From: Epiperipatus broadwayi
Lineage: Eukaryota; Onychophora; Udeonychophora; Euonychophora; Peripatidae
Assembly (NCBI GenBank): GCA_028023455.1
Contig: JAQFVV010012418.1
Location: 8,491,244 to 8,555,243 of the forward strand
Length of the DNA: 64,000 bases
Direction: 5' to 3'
The notes below the pieces were generated by a model that did not search any database, was not told the origin of the DNA, and worked only from the letters and a program-made list of their open reading frames with translations. Shown in pieces: positions 1 to 13,598 of this stretch; position 1 is the stretch's first letter, and every line of letters starts with the position of its first letter. The translations under genes were made by a program, and so were the position numbers.

Positions 1-32
1 TCCAATATAACCAATACACATTATCACATATA

Positions 33-1800
33 TGTGAAAAAGAAAAATGATCTTCAATATGCATATTTCATGCTGAACCAGCACTCATCAGTTGGTTCAG
101 ATCATCATCTCCCACACATATATATAATCCGTGCTCAGTTTATATTAAGATAGCAAATCTACACACTTGAATGTACTGGCTTCAGTCCTCTCCAACTCTT
201 CAGCCATCCATGTTACTGAAAATCTTATGATGGAATACTCAAAGCCCTTGATGATGCCAATATTATAGTCTTACCCATGTTGACCTTAACTCAATCTGAC
301 CCCTCATATGTAGGACGTGATGTAGTGGATGACTGTGGGAGCTTGAAACTTTTTGTTTAAATCCCCTTTAATTACATCTAGGTTAAGTATATACATTATA
401 CTTGTATTTTAATATTATTAAAAATATAAATAAATATTTGTGTTGTGTACCCATTAATTTATTTTAATGCAGACATTGTTCCAAAAAATACTTAAGAAAG
501 TAAGTAGGTTACAAATATTCAATTGTCTATTATATTTTTAGATAGTGTTTCAAATATTCTTTCCATTTATGGTCTAAAGGCAAAATCTACCACTGCTTTA
601 TAATTATTACTATATTCTAATTTTTTTTTTTTTTTTGAACTTCCAAACGTTTTGATTGATTGTCAAAATAAAGTTCTAATTTTTTTTTTATTATGTATAA
701 CATTTATTGTAACAGTAATATGTTTAATTCTCAAAAAAATATTAGAATGCCTTTGTTTATTTGTTGTTGTTTTTTTGACATATGTCTCTGATACATCATG
801 AATATTTTAGAATGAGAACTTAGAAATGTTTTTTTAGAGTATTTGAATCATTTAATCATCATCTTTTTTTTTTTACTGGTAAGTAGTTTTATGATAGTTG
901 TTTAAAATCATAGTATTATTTGTAAAGATATGTAGCACTAAAACAATTCAGTATTGCACATTAATTATATTTTTATTTTCATTCAATCGTATAAGCATTG
1001 ATTTAGTCAAAGCTTATATAATCAGTTGTATATAATTGTTTAATGCAGGAAAGAATAGTAATATGAAACTTAATTTTCGATGAATTTCATTTATTTAACA
1101 AAAGATCAAGGGTGTCAGCAATTAATTTAGATCTGAAGTCACTAAAATAAATGGATTTGGATTTAAAATTTTCAGATTTTAATATTTTCCGATCATTAGT
1201 TTGTATTGAAAAATTAATTTAAATACAATTTAATTTAAATTATTATTCAATATGAATAAATTTCATTTTGAAGTTTGCTCAAGATGCTTTTGAGCTTGTT
1301 AAAAACTATCAAAACTTAATTTTTATAATCTTGTGTTATTCTATTGATTTTTTTATAAGTTTTTGGAATTCATACCTTTTTTATTCTGTAAATCTTTTTT
1401 CTTTTATTTCTTTTTTCTCTCTTTTTTTTAAATTTTATTTCTGCAAATATCCTTTCAGCCACTTATCTTGATAGTCTACTGTCATTCCAATCTCCAACTT
1501 TTCAGCCATCCATATCATTGAAAATCTGATGATGGAAAGCCCAAATCCCATACTGATGCCAACATTATTGCCATGGCAATAATATTGGCATCAGTATGAG
1601 ATTTGAGCTTTCCACCATCAGATTTTCAATGATATGTATGGCTGAAAATTTGGAGGTTGGAGTAGATTGAAGCCTGTCCATTAAAGTGTGACAATTTGCT
1701 ATCTTAATATAAACTGAGCACTGATTATATATATGTGTGGGAGATGATAATCTGGACCATCTGATGAGTGCTGGTTTAACATGAAATACGGATATTGGTG
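33..1800. repeat. fold-back inverted repeat, about 1.8 kb
   Basis: The left arm (about 33-275) contains the blocks ctgaaccagcactcatcag, cccacacatatatataat, aaactgagcac (as its complement) and ccaactcttcagccatcc. The same blocks return reversed at about 1655-1790. A shorter direct copy of the inner part (1485-1573) lies head-to-head with its own complement (1574-1664), giving a near-perfect hairpin centred on ccatgg at 1571-1576. The 1.2 kb between the arms is AT-rich and has no recognisable coding potential. No target duplication is visible because the left end touches the window edge. This looks like a fold-back or long-TIR non-autonomous DNA element that was partly duplicated internally. 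Confidence 0.7.
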
Positions 1801-1899
1801 ATGTGTGTGGTCATATCAGTTATATGAGATAGTGTGTGGATAGTTGGTGGGTATTTGAAAGTCGAGTTCAAATCTCCTGTATTTTTTATAATTAGATTG

Positions 1900-2020
1900 C
1901 AAAATAATTTAGTCTGGAATGTAGAGATGATTAAAATTAATAATTGAAATATTTTTATATTATAATGCACTGTGTGTGTTTGCTTATAGTTGTATGCATA
2001 AGTATATATTTAAATCTATT
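1900..2020 (+). repeat. dispersed repeat, copy 1
   Basis: About 100 bases including taattgaaatatttttatat, tgcactgtgtg and aaatctattc are shared in the same order with 8020-8125. It begins just outside the fold-back element and is non-coding. The family is not recognised. Confidence 0.55.
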
Positions 2021-3763
2021 CACAATATATTAAAATAGAATCATATTTATTGGCTTATTAATGAGTTAAATATATTGTATTACCATATCTACATGTATCT
2101 GAGCTTATATTTGTGTTATATGAACCATTAAATTTATATATCTTTGCACATTTTATTGCTGAATTGTTTAATCTACTGAAATCTTTTTAGATATTTCTAA
2201 ATAGTCAAAATCAAAATGGCCTCTTTATAATGTAATTTATCAAACTTTATTTTATTATTATTATTCTAATTAAGCAATAAATTTATTAATCATTATGTTA
2301 AGCTATTCTAGTGAAGTTGTTTAATGCTTAAGTATTGTATACTTTCTCTTGTTCAAGTCACAAGGTTTTAGATCCCAAAGCTAGCTTTGAACTAACAGTA
2401 TATTTACATCTTTTGTGGACATCTCTATACTTCTCTTTAGAATTAGTTACATGGTGCTTAGGCAGTAAAAGTCAGCTTTAAAATCCATTAATTTTAATTT
2501 ATGAAGACTATTAGTTCATTGATGGCCAGTACACTTTTGAGACATCTTAGTCCTGAGTATTGATGATGATCAGCATTGGAATAATGATCCCAGTTTTTTT
2601 AAATATATGTTTACTTTTATAACATTTATTTTTGCACATATAACAAGAAATATTGATGATTGTTCTTTTATAATATGCCTCAAGTTCAGTAAAGGCTGGA
2701 AGAGATCAATAACTTAAGACTTTATCTTTTTTAAATGCAATCACAAAGATTAACAGTTGATTAACTTGGCTACTAATAATTTTCTATGATGGTATATTGT
2801 TTCATAATAATATTTGCTGGTGATACTATGTCTGATTTTGTTTGCTTCTGAAGCTGATTCTTTGCTCATTTACCTGTGTTCATATTTATTTATTGATGTA
2901 TACTTGGTCCTCTTGCTAGATTATATTTTATGCTGGTACAAATGAAGATCTAATTATGGGCATTATAAAAATTGAGTCTTTTTACCTAACTGAGTTTAGT
3001 GATGATTGAGTTCTGATGATCTGTACTACAAAATAACTATACAACTTAAAGCTGAAATATAACTTTAAATGTGACAAGCAGGAGCCCAAATATTTATTAT
3101 ACAAAATCATAAAGGATAATAAAATTATTTGTTATAAAGTATATGATAAATCATATATAAAAATTTGGTTATTCAATTGTTAATAATTGATAATATTTAT
3201 TTATTTAAGATATGTAAAAAAAAGCTCATATTTATAGTTAGAACAGATAATTTAAGCAAGTTTTTTTTAGAGATTAGATGAAGCCTTAGACTATTGGTGC
3301 TTATTGTGTGATGGATAGAGGTTTTACTGAGGATGTGTTGTCGGTCATCTTGTGACTCCATTTAGAATTTTTTATCTTAATCATTGTCTTTCATGTTTTT
3401 ACATTTACCAACCTCTAAGATTCAAAGGAATAAAGCTTAACTTCCAAGATATAATCTGTTTCTATGTCTCAGAAAATCTCGTGAGCAATGAATGAGATTG
3501 AATAAGATTTTGCTAGAAGTTCATATTTAGGGTTTTTATATAGCTTATTGTGTTTAAATTGCGATTGCTTTATTGATTTGTTATGCTAGTTGTGTATTTT
3601 ATTGTCCAATAATTGGAAGCTTTATACATCTCAGAATTGCAGGTCATTATTCATTTTTTTTAATTGTTAAATCTCAGAAGTGCAGGTCATTATTCATTTT
3701 TTTTTTAATTGTTAAAATGTAAGATATCTAGAAAAACAGGTGTTGAATATATGGTTTGATATA
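2020..3763. other. non-coding stretch, no gene seen
   Basis: AT-rich DNA with stops in all frames and no recognisable exon. The one structure is a ~46-bp tandem duplication at about 3630-3720: the unit beginning atctcagaattgcaggtcat is repeated as atctcagaagtgcaggtcat, each followed by a T run and aattgttaaa. Confidence 0.6.
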
Positions 3764-5878
3764 TTATAACGGTCCAAAAGAAAGTGAAAGTCGTCTTACC
3801 GTATCTGCACATCAAGGCATTTGAACCTAGAAAATTTATAGAGTAGGCAGATACGCGCTGTTAAGATCCCACTTTATTTTATATTTAGACCGTTAGCCCA
3901 AGTCACTAGCTCAGTGGAGACGCAGAGATAATAATATATAACTTTGTTTAATTTCATATCTTAAATATAAAAAAACATAAAAGCCACTGCCAGTAATTAA
4001 CACACAAACAACATTTATTAATGCACATATATAATCATTTTAAAATTTGAGGAATAACATTTATTTTAGATTTTAATATTCTTTTAATTTAAATTATTAT
4101 TTTAAAATTTTAAATCATCCACACAGATGAATTTTATATTTATTTTAAGATTGTCGAGTATGAATAAACTACATAGATTTCATTTGGTAAAGAAAATGTC
4201 CTATCCCTTATTTAACCTTAGGCCAAAAGTTCGCAGCCAAACCAATGTCGATCCATCTGATATATCGATGTATTCAATGCAGTATGAATACAACAGCACA
4301 AATATACTGTCAGGAATGTACATCTGAACAGTATGGTTAGAGAAGATATTGATTCTCAACCAAACAGGAATGCTACATCTATCGGCAAGAAGAACAATAA
4401 AAATAAAAACTTCATAGAAAGGGACTGCGTTTCGTCTTACTATCCCTTCCATAGGCAACAAGGGGGTATGTGGCGTATAAATCGATCCTGCCCATAGCAG
4501 ATCTCATACTATATCTACTACTTACATCAATATATCCAATCCATTGACCTAATTTAACTATGAAACAAATAACCTAAGATTACCCTCCCCTAATTAATTA
4601 ATATAACTTTACAAATCTATATAGCCATTCATGCCCGATTTAAATTTAACATTTATATAAATTTGCACAGATGGATTTTATAAAAGTTTGTTGTTTAATG
4701 TTGAGTATAGATCGACTACATAGATTACACGCTCAAAAACATTTCAACATAAACATAAATGATCAAAATATAAAGTCATTGATGTAATTGCAGAGGGAAT
4801 TCACTAGAAACCCAATGGCATTCATCATAAGATGCCGCATTGACACCAATAACTAAAAAGACATCCGAATAAATACATTTTAGATATTCAACGTAAGATA
4901 TCATTATTTACCGAATGTCTATATTTTAATCATATATGAAAACAAAAATGTAATTAAACGTGAACGAATCTATGCAAGCGTCTATGCCCAACTTAAATTT
5001 AACATTAAAATAAATTCTACAATAAATATTAATAAAAATAAAAATGGAAATGATTTTTAGCAAACTTAAATGTAAAAAAAAATAATTAAACAATAATTGA
5101 TTTGGAAAAGTCAGATTATAGTTCATTTTACAAAAATTAGATTTAGCTTGTTTATTAAACTTGTCAAATCTTGACGAAAGTTCTTAATTACTTTTAAATT
5201 TTAAAATTGTTCAGTTCAATAGCTTACAGTAGAAGAGTCACAGTTCTTGGTGCCAATTCCCACGATGTCCCCATTGGAAGACCGGTCTGATGTTCTGGAG
5301 GTGGCCTTAGCTGCTTCCATTCCGGTATCACAGTCATTTCATTTTTTAAAATAGAGAGAGAGGGTGATATGTGCATCCTATCACACCTCTCAAAAACAAT
5401 TCAGCTGGAACTGTCTGGTACTGTCCTTAATTTCAATATTTTTCCTTTTATAATCATCCTCTGGATTCAACGAACAAAACGTCACTAATCCATTTTCATT
5501 AGGGTCCGAGCTGAGGCTTGGTGCTTCCATTGGTCAAGCTAATTCTTTTTATTCACTTATCTATATCTTTCCTCTGACTTTTTAATTATATAAGAGCCCC
5601 AAGGGCTAGTTTGCTTTTCAATTAATTTATAAAACAATCATTTCCATTTACAAAAATATTTTATCTTATACTTTTTTCTAAAAAAATAGGTTCAAATTCC
5701 TTTTTTTTATTTATTTAAAAAGAAATAATTTTTAAAGTTTTGCATCTGTGCGAATATATATATATTGAACAACTCTTTAATTTTTTTAGCTTTTAGTTTT
5801 TAATAAATTTATTTTTATTTGCGAACTTAAAAGTTTTTATTTTAAATTAATGTAACGGCATATTTATATACCGTTACA
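3764..5878 (+). mobile_element. unclassified TGTAACGG element, copy 1
   Basis: The left end reads tataacggtc. The right end is a short inverted motif, tgtaacgg to ccgttaca (5851-5878). Long blocks recur in reverse at 28825-31771. Examples are the gccaaaagttcgcagccaaa region near 4220, the atcgatgtattcaatgcag region near 4265, the caatccattgacctaa region near 4540, and the cctctgactttttaattata block near 5573. A subterminal cagtggagacgcagagata motif (3913) is shared with 31620 (as complement) and 63610. One frame (4461 down to 4201, - strand) is open for 86 codons and aligns loosely with an open frame in the other copy. It matches no family I know. No transposase, reverse transcriptase or integrase is visible, so it is probably non-autonomous. 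Confidence 0.65.
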
Positions 5879-8800
5879 ATATGAACTTCATTTTAAGCAT
5901 TCATGTATATTTATAAAAAAATATTAATTTTTATTAACGTGTTTCATTTTCTTTTTTCTTTTCCCGAAAGGAAGAATAATGAGTCAAATCGGTTTTATGG
6001 CATACAATGTAAATTGTTTATATTGTAACCTTCCCTTCTGGTTGTTCTTTCAATACACCTCTCCATTTTACCCTACCTTATTTATTGTATCCCTTTTATA
6101 CTAGCTCAATAATAAACCATCAAGTATAACAACAATAAAGTAGAAGACTCTTTATGAGTCTTGAAACTTGCTAAATATTAAAACATAAGATAGACTTTAG
6201 GGACGATTACAAGAGTGTGGTTTTAACATTGAAAAGTATATAAAATACACTCCACAATGGTATTGCTATTGTGGAACTCTCCCACTATCATCCTGTTATA
6301 ATCATTAGGAAAATCCCCACAACAAACAATGACTAACATAATATTTCATTTAAATAATGCTTAAACTACTCTTCTATACTTTAATAATCTCAAAATAATA
6401 ACATTGAAACAAAACTATATTCAATTAAAAGAATTAATGCTATCCTATGGTTATCTCAGGGATCATAAGTATTCTATTATAAATATAATATAACCACAAG
6501 GTTGATAATTAAATAATTGAATCGCAAGAGGATTTTACTGGGATCCAACCATTTAATAAAAACATAGTTACTATTACAAACCTTGATTAACCTCCTATTG
6601 GAAACTTAACGACATTATTAATTGAATTTGAATATAAAATTTATAATAAATAGTTATACTTAAAAAAAAATCTTATTACGATAATTTTAAAATGAATTCT
6701 TATCCTGTAATCAATATTTGTTCCTTCTTTCATAGACTACTATTTTATGATCTTTAACTTTTAAATGAACATTGCATTAAAAATAAATTTAAATCAAACA
6801 GAAGTAACATTAAAAATAATAATTGTTGTTATTATAAAGTCCCTACAGAATTCTCTTTTGAAACTTTATATTAAACTATTTATTACTGTTATAACCAAGT
6901 TTAGGGCATTACTATTATTTTAAAGTATAAATTTAAAATTTTGGAACTATAATTTACATTTTTTTATACCATAAGCCATGGATAACTGATCAAAAGGTTA
7001 CAATATATATAAAGCTTAAAAAGAAAAATAGAACTGAACAGACAAAATTTATATGTATAATTTTGTAAAATCAAATCTGAAACAATTGAAATAATGATTA
7101 AGTAATTTTTTTTTTCATGCATTATAAATTATTTTTGAAAACATATAAAAAGGTCACTATTTATTAAAAAATTTCTATTTGATTTATTCAGATTTTAATA
7201 AAAAATTAAATTTTTGATGTAACAAAAGAAAACTTATTTAAAACAAAGTTGTTTTTCTTTAATTAAGAAAGAATTTATTTAATTAAAAATTTTATTTTTG
7301 GTTTTGATGAATGTAAATTAAAAAACAGAACAATGACAATTCAGTTATTTTGTTATTAAGTGAGAAAAAAAATCTTACTGTTAAATCTTCTTTTTATAAA
7401 TTCAAATATTCATTTTAATTGAGATTGAAGTATAGAAAAACAATTAGCTTTAAAGGAAAGGCAGTTGCTGCTAATCTCTATGTTACCTTGTTTGAACCCT
7501 CAAAGAAATAAAGCAGGACAGCTTTTCTATGATTTCATAACAATATTTGCCTAATCTTGTGATTCCCATGCTATACTTTATACTTATGCTATTTTTTATA
7601 TACATGGAGACACAGGCATAAGAAATTATTATTAGTCCTATATATACTGTCAGTGCATGAGATCTATTTTAGATATGTATGAAGCACTACTGGAAGAAAA
7701 TGATCAATGATAGAAATATATATTACTATTGATATTTTATTTCAAACACTAACTGTTATTACCGAAAATCTATTATTTATTGCTTACAAGAAAAAAGATG
7801 TTTGATATCTTCTATAATGATTTGTTTTAAAAGTAAATTTTTGAATAAATTGGCCAACTATTAGTGACCAAATAAAAGTTCTAGATAAGATTAAAGACCT
7901 CCTAGGGATAGAAACTAGATATATTTTCTTTGAATTTTTTATTATAGAGTTTGTAAATTTCCAAATGTATTTTGTTTTTGATCAATGAAAATGTAATTTT
8001 GGATTGATTCAATAATGTAGAGGAAATTAAAATTTATAATTGAAATATTTTTATATTATAACATGCACTGTGTGAGTGCATAGCTATAAACATACACATA
8101 AATTAAATCTATTCTACAAGTATTGTTATCAGCATTTCTTAATTAGAAGTTAGCATTATTTTATATTTTAAATTTATTTAGTTCTTTAAGTGCCATTTTA
8201 TATTTAGATGGAAACAATGTCTATGCTCAAAACTTTTTATAGGTTCTGATGGAGTTTATATTGTTGAGAAATGCATTTTCTAAGGCAATATAAGATAGAA
8301 AGTGAATTATTTTTTACTTTGTTTTTAATATTATGTAATGTAAAACTGCAGATATAAATTCATTTGTGTGTCATATTAGAATAAGTGAACCAGCTGATAA
8401 TTCTAAATAAAAATATCAATATAAATTAAAGCTAAATAGATTTGGGAAACAGTGAATAAATTAATTTTAAATGGATATCTAATATTTAGATAAAAATTTG
8501 ATTAATTTTTCAAATATGATTAACTAAATAGATTTATTAACTATTTTCCAGTTTAATCTTATAGCAAAAAAAAAAAATGTTTAAATATTTTAAAGACAAT
8601 ATCAAATACTATTTCCACTAATAGTGTATGAAATGCAGATATAAACTTTTTAAGTCTTAGATGTTAAATTAAATCATGGTGAATTTTGTTACATAACATT
8701 TTTTTTTATTCGATTTAATCTAATAATGAAGGGTGTAATCTGTTATGGTTAAATGCAAAAGAAATAGTATGAACTTATCTTAATGAAATATATTGAACTG

Positions 8801-9920
8801 GGAGATGTAAATTTAACTGATTGTTACATGAACATTTTTCTAATATTGTACTCTATAGAGTTATTGGTTATGTGAACCATTGAAGTGATTTGTAATGCTA
8901 ATATTCATTTTACATATTAAAAGAAGTATTTTTTTTAAACTGCTTTGTGTGAAAATGTCTGCAAAATATTGAAGTTCTGTAAAAATTGCATACAAATGGT
9001 ATCAGTTAATTTTTGGGGCCATTTTGATAGCAATTAATATTTTAAATTATTTATCTGAAGATTACTTTTCTTTACATTCTTTTGTTTTAAAATGTATTGT
9101 TTTCAAAAATGAGTGATAAAATCTAGAATCATTATAATGTTATGGAATTATCTCATCATAAAAAAAGGCGTTTATAATCTGATGGGAATGTAAAGTATCT
9201 ACATTGTAAATTGTGATATAATTTTAAAATATTTATTATTTAAAGTGTCTATTGTTTCAAATTACTCATAATCTTTTATATATTTTATTTTGTGTGTTAT
9301 TTGTTGTAGCGAATGTAAAAATTTTAATTTTAGTATTTATCAAAAGTTACTGAAATTCATCATTAATACTTCCTGCTGAAAAATATTCTAAATGATTCAT
9401 TGTAAAATATTTAATTTTTCTTTTAAAAAATCCAAATTTATAAGCACATCAAGAAATTATTATACAAATATATATATATTTTTTAACAACTAATATACAT
9501 TTGTTTTTTGTTTTTTAGAAGCAAAGTTTGTGTGTTGTTTTTTAATTGGCATATTTGCTTATTTAGGTCTATAATTACTATTGATAATATTTTTTAACTT
9601 TTTCAAAATTATTTTTATAATATCTTTTTAAACTTTTTAATATAGAATTTTTTATATGTAATGCTAGGCTTATATCACTTAGTTAATTTTTTTTTTTTTG
9701 TTTATTTATTATAGTTTATTTTATATTTATTATAAATGTAACTTCACATCATAATTAATGTACAAGTGGTTTTATTATTATTATCAGTTATGGGTTGTTG
9801 TTGTTTTTTGTTTCATTTGCATGCTTTTTTTTTTTAGTATTATTCATTTAATTTTTTTTTGTTTGATTTTTTTAACTTTTTATTTTGTTTTAATTGTGAG
9901 ATTGTAATTTGTGTTTATAG
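5879..9920. other. non-coding stretch, no gene seen
   Basis: Very AT-rich sequence with homopolymer T and A runs and no open frame or splice-bounded exon I can support. It includes dispersed repeat copy 2 (8020-8125). It may be intron or 5' flank of the golgin gene. Confidence 0.5.
8020..8125 (+). repeat. dispersed repeat, copy 2
   Basis: Matches 1900-2020 in the same orientation (taattgaaatatttttatat, gcactgtgtg, aattaaatctattc). It is non-coding and the family is unknown. Confidence 0.55.
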
Positions 9921-9965
9921 CATGTTAGCAAGCATACCACGCTCTCACCCCATCTAGAATCACAG
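9921..9965 (+). CDS. GOLGA4: candidate 45-nt exon of golgin-245-like gene
   Basis: A T-rich tract ending gtgtttatag precedes a 45-nt open block that ends in a good donor (cacag|gtatta). The block stands out from its surroundings by composition. Read in phase 0 it encodes HVSKHTTLSPHLESQ, which would join in phase to the exon at 16773 (ELLTQSNLAF). Ser/Thr-rich linkers occur upstream of golgin coiled coils, but the piece is too short to prove by similarity. It could be a chance splice-flanked block or belong to another transcript. Confidence 0.35.
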
Positions 9966-11820
9966 GTATTACTCAAAGTATTTTCTTTCCTTGCTGCTTT
10001 TATTTATTCTGTATTTCTATCTTATATTTTTATCTTTGTGTGAGTGTATTTTTCTGTTTATTTTTATATCTCTTTATATATCCAAAGTCACAAGCACATA
10101 TATATAATTTATGTAGGTTTTTTTTATTTATTGGAATGTAATGTTTTAGATTTTTCTGTCTGCGAATTGTAGTCTGGATCATTTCCCAACTAATTTTTAA
10201 TTAACATAAATTAGATTAATTTTAAAAACAAATGCCTTAATAATACATTGTGTGTATGTCGGTATAAGCATGTTTATTTATTAAGAATTGACGATAATTT
10301 ATTATTCATTTATTCTTTTGTCACTTTTTTACTAGGGTCTTGTTTATTTACTTATGTTTCTGAAATTAGAAATAAATAAATCTTGAATATTTTGAGTTTT
10401 GCTTATATCTGCCAAGGTAATAATAGATTCCAGGGGAATTAAATTATTGGCCTTAAATAAATAGAAATATTCATACAGAAAAATATTGATTATATACATT
10501 TTTCATCCCACATTTTGATGCTATTTTTTTTTTTTTTGAAATCTTTTTTTATTGTAGGATTGTTGGATATCATCATGATTCAGTCTTTTTTTTTTTCTTT
10601 TTTAGATATATTTAAAATTTATATTACACCATCCATTCTTGTAAAATGACTAAAAACATGATGCTTAGTGTTCTCCAGAAATGTATAATTTAGTGAATTA
10701 TTCATTTATCTTCTGCATTATAATCTCACTGTCATCTTATATGCCTTGTTGCTTATAGTTTTTTAAAACTATTACGTCCCTCCTTCATGGTTGGTTTGCC
10801 ATTACCTATTAAAATAGTTGTAAATTAGTTTTCTTTATCTAAATACTTTTATTGATTTGGTTCTGTTTCACTCAGATCCATCTGATTTGGAAAATCCTAT
10901 TAATAGCAATGTATAGATTCATATTTTTAATAGTGTTTACTTATATAAACAATATTAACATATGTATAATAAATATTGAATTTATAAAAATTATTATTTA
11001 TATAAATGTATATGATTGCGATTATTTGAAAACTCCATGTATATAGTTTAAACATTTCTTGTTTAGAATTATCAAATAATTAAAAGAAATGTTTGTTTAT
11101 TCTATTTCTTTACAGTGTTGTTTGAAGTTAACTGAAAATTTTCTATCAAAGTACATGGTGACCATCAATTAAAATAGTTTATAGAGCAAATTAATAAAGT
11201 ATTGCTGATCTTTCATTGTAATTGCAATACACCCTTTCAAGGGTTTTCTTTTCTTAAATAATAAGAACGTATTTGCTGTTTAAATTCTTTATTCGTTTTC
11301 TTTAAATAACAAACACAATCTTATTTAAGAAAGAAAGGACTCTGAAGAAAGTGCATTGCAATTACATTGGAACATCAGCTATATTTTGATTTTTCTACAA
11401 AATTATTTTATATTTTTATCACTGTATATATTGATAGAAAAGTTTTCACTTAAACTCAAGCAATGTAGTTACGAAATAGAGTATATATTTCTATCAAACA
11501 TTTGGTAGGAACTACCTTTTATCTAAGACTCTGTTCTAAATAAATCATACCATTCAAAATTGAATAGTGATTCATTTTTAACAGTATGAAAAAAAAGAAA
11601 ATAATAAATTCTTTTTATGTAGTTTTAGCAGCAAATTAATTATATTTCTTGGATCTATCAGTGGAAATGAAAAAGAGAGTAAGGAAAATATCTTTCATTT
11701 TTTTATTTAAAAAAAATTTGATTCATCATATTATTTAAATATGAATAATAATTTAACTTAAAGAGTCAAAACAAAAAGTCATGAACTTTATTAATTATAA
11801 ATTGTTAATTATATTAATAT
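9966..11820. other. probable intron sequence, no gene seen
   Basis: AT-rich, no recognisable coding block. A 64-codon frame at 10852-11046 is composed of Ile/Tyr/Asn codons typical of random AT-rich sequence and has no splice context. Confidence 0.5.
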
Positions 11821-13184
11821 GGTAGTGTTCTGTTCTATCATGTCAGCCATTTGATGATGTTGATGCTAAGCAAAAACATATAGATATAACGTTCCTGGGC
11901 CAGCGGTTCTATAGAACTATTGACTTTATTTTTGGAATAGGAAATAAAAGTAAATTATATTACAACTTACACAAAATTACAAAATTCAAACAAAATATAA
12001 AAATGAAAGTCGACTTTTTGACTTTTACTGACACTAATTAATCAGAGACTGACTTTTTGTGTGTGTGTGTTGATAAAAAATTACGTTACTTTCTAATAGC
12101 AAATAATAGTACATTAGAGAATTTTTTGGACAGGAATTAATCAGAGACTGGCTTTTTTGTGTGTGTGTGTGTGGCTATAAAAAGTTACGTTCCTTTTTTT
12201 AATAGAAAATAAGAGTAAATTTTAGCCTTTTTGGGACATTAATTAATCAGACACTGTGTTTGAAATCAAAGTCAATTATATTACAACTTGTACAAAATTT
12301 AAAAATTCAAACAAAATTTTTAAAATGAAAGCTGACTTTGACTTTTTGAGACAGTGATTAATCAGAGACTGGCATTTTCTTTTTGGTGTGTGTGTATGTC
12401 TATATAAAAAGTTACGTTACTTTTTTAATAACAAATAATAATAAATATAGCAGAGACTTTTGGACAGTAAGTAATCAGAGACAGGCTTGTTTGTGTGTGT
12501 GTGGATAGGACAAATTATGGTAAAAGTATATTTTAGCTCTTTTTTTGGACAGTAATTTATCAGACACTGCGGTTTGGGGGAAAAGGTAAATTAGATTACA
12601 TTTAACTACTAAAGTTAATAATTATAACAAAATATTAAAATGAAAGCTGACTTCGGTGTTTGCCAAATTTCAGAGTTCGAAGCAGCCATCTTACTTGTCT
12701 TGGACAATTTCTCGCAAATACGTTACTTTCATCAGGATCTTCAAAATAGTGTTGTCACACTCTAAAAATCTGTGTGGGTTACACAGTCTTGATGGAACAG
12801 TGATGACACTGTTAAAACTGTTAGACGGTACCTGTAGGTCAGTTCACATGAAAAAAAAGACGTTGAACCTGAAAAGTTCAATTATTTAGGCACGATGCAT
12901 TCAACACACCCTCACATGATACTGTAGCGAAAATAGACAACACAGCATTATGATAAAGTGCTTAACACAACCAGGTATGGCGGCCAATGAAGGCATTTTC
13001 CTGTGCTTTTAGCACAGAAAGAAGCCACAGCAGTAGCCGGCAGCTGAGTAAATGGATTCTTTCTGTGTTTTAATGTAGAAAGAAGGCTATCGGCTTGGCT
13101 GCGACTGTGGAAACTGCATATTTCTAGCAGTTTAGCTAGAAATAGTGCCATCAAGTGGCTGACATGTTAGAACAGAACACTACC
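11821..13184. mobile_element. non-autonomous DNA transposon, 8-bp target duplication
   Basis: The terminal inverted repeats begin ggtagtgttctgttcta (11821) and end as the complement, tagaacagaacactacc (13168-13184). The similarity runs on through the gtcagccatttgatg / catcaagtggctgac blocks. Perfect 8-bp direct repeats ATTAATAT flank it at 11813-11820 and 13185-13192. The interior contains a ~100-bp tandem array (11930-12600) and short open frames that resemble no transposase. The 8-bp duplication is compatible with hAT, Merlin or MULE-type transposases. The GGTA ends do not decide among them. Confidence 0.8.
11930..12600 (+). repeat. degenerate ~100-bp tandem array inside the transposon
   Basis: Six or seven units, each beginning near taatcagagactggc. 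In most this is followed by a (TG)n run, then aaaaagttacgttac and aatagaaaataa. Unit starts lie near 12037, 12136, 12240, 12356, 12470 and 12555, each slightly different in length. Two units replace the (TG)n part with an aaatgaaagctgactttg block. Confidence 0.65.
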
Positions 13185-13598
13185 ATTAATATCTATTACT
13201 ATAAATACTATCAGAAATATGGTGTTTTAAATAATATTAACTTTATAAAAATGTTTTCAATATGGCAACACTCTATAAATATGATTAGTCAAAACAAATT
13301 TGCTTTAATATATCAAAGTAATAAAGATTTTTATTTTATTTATTTTTTTCAACTTTCATATAAAATGAGTTTTGCAAATAATAGTTGTAGGCTATTTATA
13401 TAATTTAGGAACCTATGATATGAATAATAGAGCTTCTTGATTTTGAACACATTGAATTTATTCACTATGGCAGAATCATTTTGACACACACACATCTACT
13501 CCCAATTGAGAAAGAAAAGTAAAGTTATATTGATAAATATTAATTTCATGTGTTTGTGTCTTCTTTATTATTACAGTTCAACATGTGCAGCTTGATGC

